Of a stretch of DNA of 17,380 bases, positions 14,851-17,380 are shown in pieces. The position numbers and the translations under genes are program-made. This stretch comes from JADGRF01 sp036382515 (GTDB lineage Bacteria; Myxococcota_A; Polyangia; Polyangiales; JAFGIB01). The stretch is taken from assembly GCA_036382515.1 (NCBI GenBank), contig DASVHQ010000378.1, positions 1 to 17,380 on the forward strand, in the 5' to 3' direction. The stretch's first letter is position 1. The number at the start of each line of letters is the position of its first letter. The notes under the pieces were generated by a model. That model was not told the origin of the DNA. It was given only the letters and a program-made list of their open reading frames with translations, and ran no database searches.

Positions 14851-15561
14851 ATGCTCCCCCCGACCTTGCGCAAACGACCTGCCGCACTGCTGCTCGATGC
14901 CGGCGACACCCTGCTGTTCATGGACGAGGCCGCCCTGGTGCGCGCCCTGGCCGAGCTCGGAGAGCCCGTGGCCGAGGCTCGCATCAGCGCGTCGATGTTC
15001 GCGGCCAAGCGCGCCTACCAGGACGTGCTGCAGAAGAGCGAGCGTCACGAAGATGGCTGGTCGGTGCTGGTGCGTGCGCTGCTCGTCACGTCGGGCGTGA
15101 CCCCCGCGCGCGCGGAGCTGCACTTGCCACCGCTGCGACGCGTGCACGACGACTTCTACTTCTGGCGCAAGGTGCCGGCTGAGCTACCGGCTGCGCTCGA
15201 GCGCGCGCGGCAAGCCGGCATACGGCTGGGTGTGATCTCCAACTCCGAAGGTCGGCTCGAAGCGGTGCTCAGCCGCGTCGGACTGCGCGCACCGTTCGAG
15301 CTGGTCGTGGACTCGCAACTGGAAGGCGTGAGCAAGCCGAACCCGGAGATCTTTCGGCGCGCGCTGGCGCGCATGAACGTGGCGCCCGAGGACGCGCTCT
15401 ACGCAGGCGACATTCCCGAAGTCGACGTGCAAGGTGCCGCGCGCGCCGGCATGCACGGCGTGCTGGTCGATGCCTTCGATCACTACGCCGACCGGCCCGA
15501 ACTGGCGCGCGTGCGCGGCGTGGCGCAGCTGGTGGACGAGCTCTTGCTGCTGCCGGTCTGA
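14851..15561 (+). CDS. HAD-superfamily hydrolase (HDHD3/haloacid-dehalogenase-like)
   Basis: This 236-aa cytosolic hydrolase carries all four HAD motifs. Motif I is LLLDAGDTLLF with nucleophile D16. Motif II is GVISNSEGRL. Motif III is the lysine of EGVSKPNPEIF. Motif IV is ALYAGDIPEVDVQGAARAGM. An alpha-helical C1 cap lies between motifs I and II. Position +2 after the nucleophile, which is an Asp acid/base in ordinary HAD phosphatases, is Gly18; this occurs in dehalogenase-like and HDHD3-like members, so phosphatase activity cannot be assumed. The start at 14851 was chosen over the in-frame ATG at 14836 because the latter overlaps a -10-like element and the added residues (MLRRT) carry nothing recognisable. 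It stands alone, after the barrel gene and convergent with the Ala/Pro-rich protein gene. Substrate unknown. Confidence 0.88.
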   Translation: MLPPTLRKRPAALLLDAGDTLLFMDEAALVRALAELGEPVAEARISASMFAAKRAYQDVLQKSERHEDGWSVLVRALLVTSGVTPARAELHLPPLRRVHDDFYFWRKVPAELPAALERARQAGIRLGVISNSEGRLEAVLSRVGLRAPFELVVDSQLEGVSKPNPEIFRRALARMNVAPEDALYAGDIPEVDVQGAARAGMHGVLVDAFDHYADRPELARVRGVAQLVDELLLLPV

Positions 15562-15571
15562 CGGAACGAAG

Positions 15572-15612
15572 ACGCCGCGAAGCGCGGGCCCGTGGGCCAC
15601 GCTCCGCGGCGT
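15572..15612. terminator. Strong hairpin between convergent genes, likely bidirectional terminator
   Basis: ACGCCGCG (15572-15579) pairs perfectly with CGCGGCGT (15605-15612), and AGCG/CGCT plus an inner GGCC/GGCC extend the stem after single mismatches. It begins 10 nt after the HAD stop and ends 24 nt before the stop of the opposite gene. The minus-strand side is followed by a modestly T-rich CTTCGTT. Confidence 0.5.
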
Positions 15613-15636
15613 GAGAGTGCCTTGCGGCAGGCTCGG

Positions 15637-16551
15637 CTAGAACAGGTAGCCGATGCGCAGCAAGTTCAGCTGGATGAGGAACGGCAGCGCTGTAGCCACG
15701 ACGCTACCCGCGTCGTTGATCGACTTGTGCGCCTTGTTGTACGCGTCGATCTCGGCCGTCGTCGCGCCGCTGCCCGGCATCGGCGTGTCGAACTTGGCGT
15801 GGGCACTGCCGAGCGGCAGCTCGAGCGCGAGGTCGATACCCATCACGAAGCCGCTGCGGCCCATGAAACCAAGGCCCAGCTTGAAGAGCGGCACGCTGAT
15901 GCTGGCCTTGACGGTCTGTGCCGCCTCGGTCGCCTTCAGGCTGATGCTCTGGTACGCGAAACCACCGCTCAAGAAGAACGAGCCGCCGAACGGATAGAGG
16001 CGACCGTCGAGCGTGATCAGGCTCAGGCCGAGCGAGGCAGACGACACGCTCAGATTGAAGAACTGGTAGTCGATGCCGAAGCCCAGGTAGTCGCCGTAGC
16101 GCGCGTGAATGCCGACGCCGATGATGTTGAACAGACCGCCGGTGAGCACGGGACCAAAGCACAGGCTACCGAGCTCGCACTTGTCCTCCTCGTCCTCGGC
16201 AGGAGGTGGCGGAGGCGCGGGTGTGGCGGTAGGCGCAGCAGCCGGCGCAGCCTCGGGTGCAGGGGCCGGCGCAGCCTCGGGTGCAGGAGCCAGCGCAGCC
16301 TCGGGTGCAGGAGCCGGCGCGGCGGTAGGCGCGGGCGCTGCCGCGTCGGAGGCAGGGGCTGCCATGGGGGCGGCCTCGGGCGCAGCGGCCGGCGCCGCCG
16401 CAGGTGCAGCGGGCGCAGGGGCTGCTGCAGCCGGTGCAGCGGCGGGCGCCGCCGCAGGTGCAGCCGGTGCCGCAGCCTTTTGTGCGAACGCGGGCGCTGC
16501 CAACAAGGTGGTCAACACTAATGTAAGAATTGGACGTGCCAAGCTTTGCAT
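15637..16551 (-). CDS. Outer-membrane protein with signal peptide, Ala/Pro-rich spacer and beta-barrel-like domain
   Basis: This 304-aa protein starts at the ATG at 16551 and is preceded by a good ribosome binding site (GAGGG, about 4 nt upstream). The signal peptide ends at AFA (residue 23). Residues 24 to about 118 are almost only Ala and Pro with regularly placed Glu (PAPEAAP units), partly encoded by a 24-bp tandem repeat. After an acidic AEDEED patch come C125 and a nearby second Cys (CELGSLC), then about 180 residues of Gly-rich strand-like sequence (LTGGLFNIIGVGIHARYGDY, FFLSGGFAYQSI, FKLGLGFMGRSGFVMGIDLAL). It ends in LRIGYLF, with the C-terminal Phe that barrel proteins use for BAM-dependent insertion. 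A small outer-membrane barrel with a flexible periplasmic or surface spacer is the most likely reading. Function unknown; Pro/Ala spacers of this kind resemble linkers that cross the peptidoglycan. Confidence 0.82.
   Translation of the reverse strand: MQSLARPILTLVLTTLLAAPAFAQKAAAPAAPAAAPAAAPAAAAPAPAAPAAAPAAAPEAAPMAAPASDAAAPAPTAAPAPAPEAALAPAPEAAPAPAPEAAPAAAPTATPAPPPPPAEDEEDKCELGSLCFGPVLTGGLFNIIGVGIHARYGDYLGFGIDYQFFNLSVSSASLGLSLITLDGRLYPFGGSFFLSGGFAYQSISLKATEAAQTVKASISVPLFKLGLGFMGRSGFVMGIDLALELPLGSAHAKFDTPMPGSGATTAEIDAYNKAHKSINDAGSVVATALPFLIQLNLLRIGYLF
16248..16319. repeat. 24-bp tandem repeat, three copies, inside the Ala/Pro-rich coding region
   Basis: Three head-to-tail 24-bp units (16248-16271, 16272-16295, 16296-16319) each begin CAGCCTCGGGTGCAGG and differ at one or two positions. 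Each unit encodes eight residues of the PAPEAAPA type on the minus strand, so copy-number change would keep the frame. Confidence 0.85.
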
Positions 16552-16866
16552 CTTCCCTCTTTCCCCGGTTGTTCCGTTAGCGAGCCGATCTATTCTCGCC
16601 AGAAGCCTGCGGCCCATGCCGCCATCAGCTGCGCTCACCGGCCGGATCGTAGACCCTCTGCGCATGCACCGAGGTCGGCCAGACACGCCGCCAGTCCTCG
16701 CGGACCCTGCGAGCGACCAAAACGTTATCACACGGCCAAACAGCCCCGTAACAATTGTGTTGCGACAGCCGGCGCGACGATATCGCCGGACGTGGGGACA
16801 GCTGCACAAACCCGCGTCGTTGTGATGACGCTAGCGGCGGCGGACGCGCGTAGCGAGCGCGCCAGA
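16552..16866. other. Intergenic region between the kinase-like gene and the Ala/Pro-rich protein gene
   Basis: No convincing gene lies in these 315 bases. An A/T-richer island (about 16718-16760) holds a minus-strand promoter-like pair TTGTTA (16749-16754) and TGATAA (16725-16730), 18 nt apart, and the palindrome ACAATTGT (16751-16758). If used, this promoter would leave a leader of about 165 nt before the ATG at 16551, long enough for regulation. A short stem GCGCG/CGCGC (16846-16850 with 16858-16862) lies just past the stop of the kinase-like gene and could help end its transcript. Confidence 0.4.
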
Positions 16867-17380
16867 TCAGCTCGGTTCGCCGAAACCCGGCGAGAAGATC
16901 CGAGCCATACGCTCCGGATGGAGCACGCCGCGCTCGCGCATCAAGTCGTCGGCGCGCGTGGTGAGCGGGTCGTGGCGGCCACCCATCAGCTCACCGCGGC
17001 GCCGCAGCGCGCTGGCGACGAGCAAGGGCTGAGCCTGAGCCTCCGCGGAACCGATGACGTCGTCCAGCAGCTCGAGCGCTCGCACGCGCTCCTGCCGTAG
17101 CGCTGCAAGCCCCGCCCGCGCAAGACACACGGCATCCACGAAACAGCGCAAGCCGAGCGCCTGTACGGCGTCGAGGTCGGTCGCCGCCTGCGCCAGCAAG
17201 GCTTCGCGCGCAGGCCTCTGCTCGGCGGCACACAGAGCACACAACGCGCGCAGCAAGAGCACGTGGCTGCGCCACACCGGCACGAAAGCGAACGGTGCGC
17301 GCAAGAACTCGTCCAGGTCTCTCTGGTGTCGCTCGCACGCCGGCCGGTCGCGCTCGTAGAGGTCGATGGTGGCGGTCGCG
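16867..17380 (-). CDS. C-terminal end of a large Ser/Thr kinase-like/helical-repeat regulatory protein, partial
   Basis: The frame is open to the right edge, so only about the last 170 codons are seen. The visible part is all-helical and Ala/Leu/Arg-rich, in the style of TPR-like repeats. The closing block (ARAGLAALRQERVRALELL, RRRGELMGG, then LMRERGVLHPERMARIFSPGF) resembles the C-termini of the large Ser/Thr protein kinases fused to an AAA-type ATPase and helical repeats (PknK-like) that are abundant in Polyangia. The kinase itself lies outside the window, so the identity is an inference from the tail. The stop is TGA at 16867-16869; the true start is beyond 17380. Confidence 0.6.
   Translation of the reverse strand, partial: ATATIDLYERDRPACERHQRDLDEFLRAPFAFVPVWRSHVLLLRALCALCAAEQRPAREALLAQAATDLDAVQALGLRCFVDAVCLARAGLAALRQERVRALELLDDVIGSAEAQAQPLLVASALRRRGELMGGRHDPLTTRADDLMRERGVLHPERMARIFSPGFGEPS

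Noticed and set aside
16248..16319. Possible CRISPR-like or regulatory repeat
   Set aside because: The units are contiguous without spacers and are in frame within a coding Ala/Pro-rich region.

Overview
The window looks like a chromosomal piece of a high-GC myxobacterium-like organism (Myxococcota, probably Polyangia). The clues are strong G/C bias at third codon positions, lipoproteins and outer-membrane proteins with long Ala/Pro-rich segments, a copper monooxygenase-like lipoprotein, and at the right edge the C-terminal tail of what looks like a large Ser/Thr kinase with a helical-repeat C-terminus. The taxonomic call is an inference from style and gene content; there is no rRNA or marker gene. 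No tRNA, rRNA, IS element or CRISPR array was seen.

Layout, left to right. (1) 1-2704, minus strand: two tandem paralogous polytopic membrane proteins of the GT-C glycosyltransferase type, overlapping by GTGA; the downstream copy runs off the left edge. (2) 2831-5523, plus strand: a class I SAM methyltransferase followed 20 bp later by a full-length propionyl-CoA synthetase (prpE). (3) 5570-7193, minus strand: a LolA-like outer-membrane lipoprotein-sorting family protein followed 7 bp later by a LolD/MacB-type ABC ATPase, with no permease in the window. (4) 7339-9645, plus strand, divergent from (3): a 768-residue fusion of a CrtC/AttH lipocalin-type domain with a complete trans-isoprenyl diphosphate synthase domain, the most unusual gene here. 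(5) 9706-10569, minus strand: a second SAM methyltransferase with an N-terminal paired-CxxC zinc-ribbon-like module. (6) 10780-12801, plus strand: a two-gene lipoprotein operon, a Cys-rich beta-sandwich-like lipoprotein and a peptidylglycine-hydroxylase-like (PHM) copper monooxygenase with all six expected copper ligands. (7) 12951-14768, plus strand: a predicted outer-membrane beta-barrel protein. (8) 14851-15561, plus strand: a HAD-superfamily hydrolase. (9) 15637-16551, minus strand: an outer-membrane protein with a long Ala/Pro-rich spacer containing a 24-bp tandem repeat. (10) 16867-17380, minus strand: the partial kinase-like C-terminus.

The genes form small separate units rather than one pathway. 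A loose theme is the cell envelope and lipids: GT-C enzymes, Lol-type transport parts, isoprenoid synthesis, surface lipoproteins and porin-like proteins. Two regulatory themes stand out. Several starts lie 7-11 nt downstream of a TANNNT (-10-like) hexamer, which suggests leaderless or very short-leader mRNAs. Convergent gene pairs are separated by hairpins that could serve as two-way terminators. The best candidates for new biology are the CrtC-like/prenyl synthase fusion with its divergent Lol-like partner, and the PHM-like lipoprotein operon.
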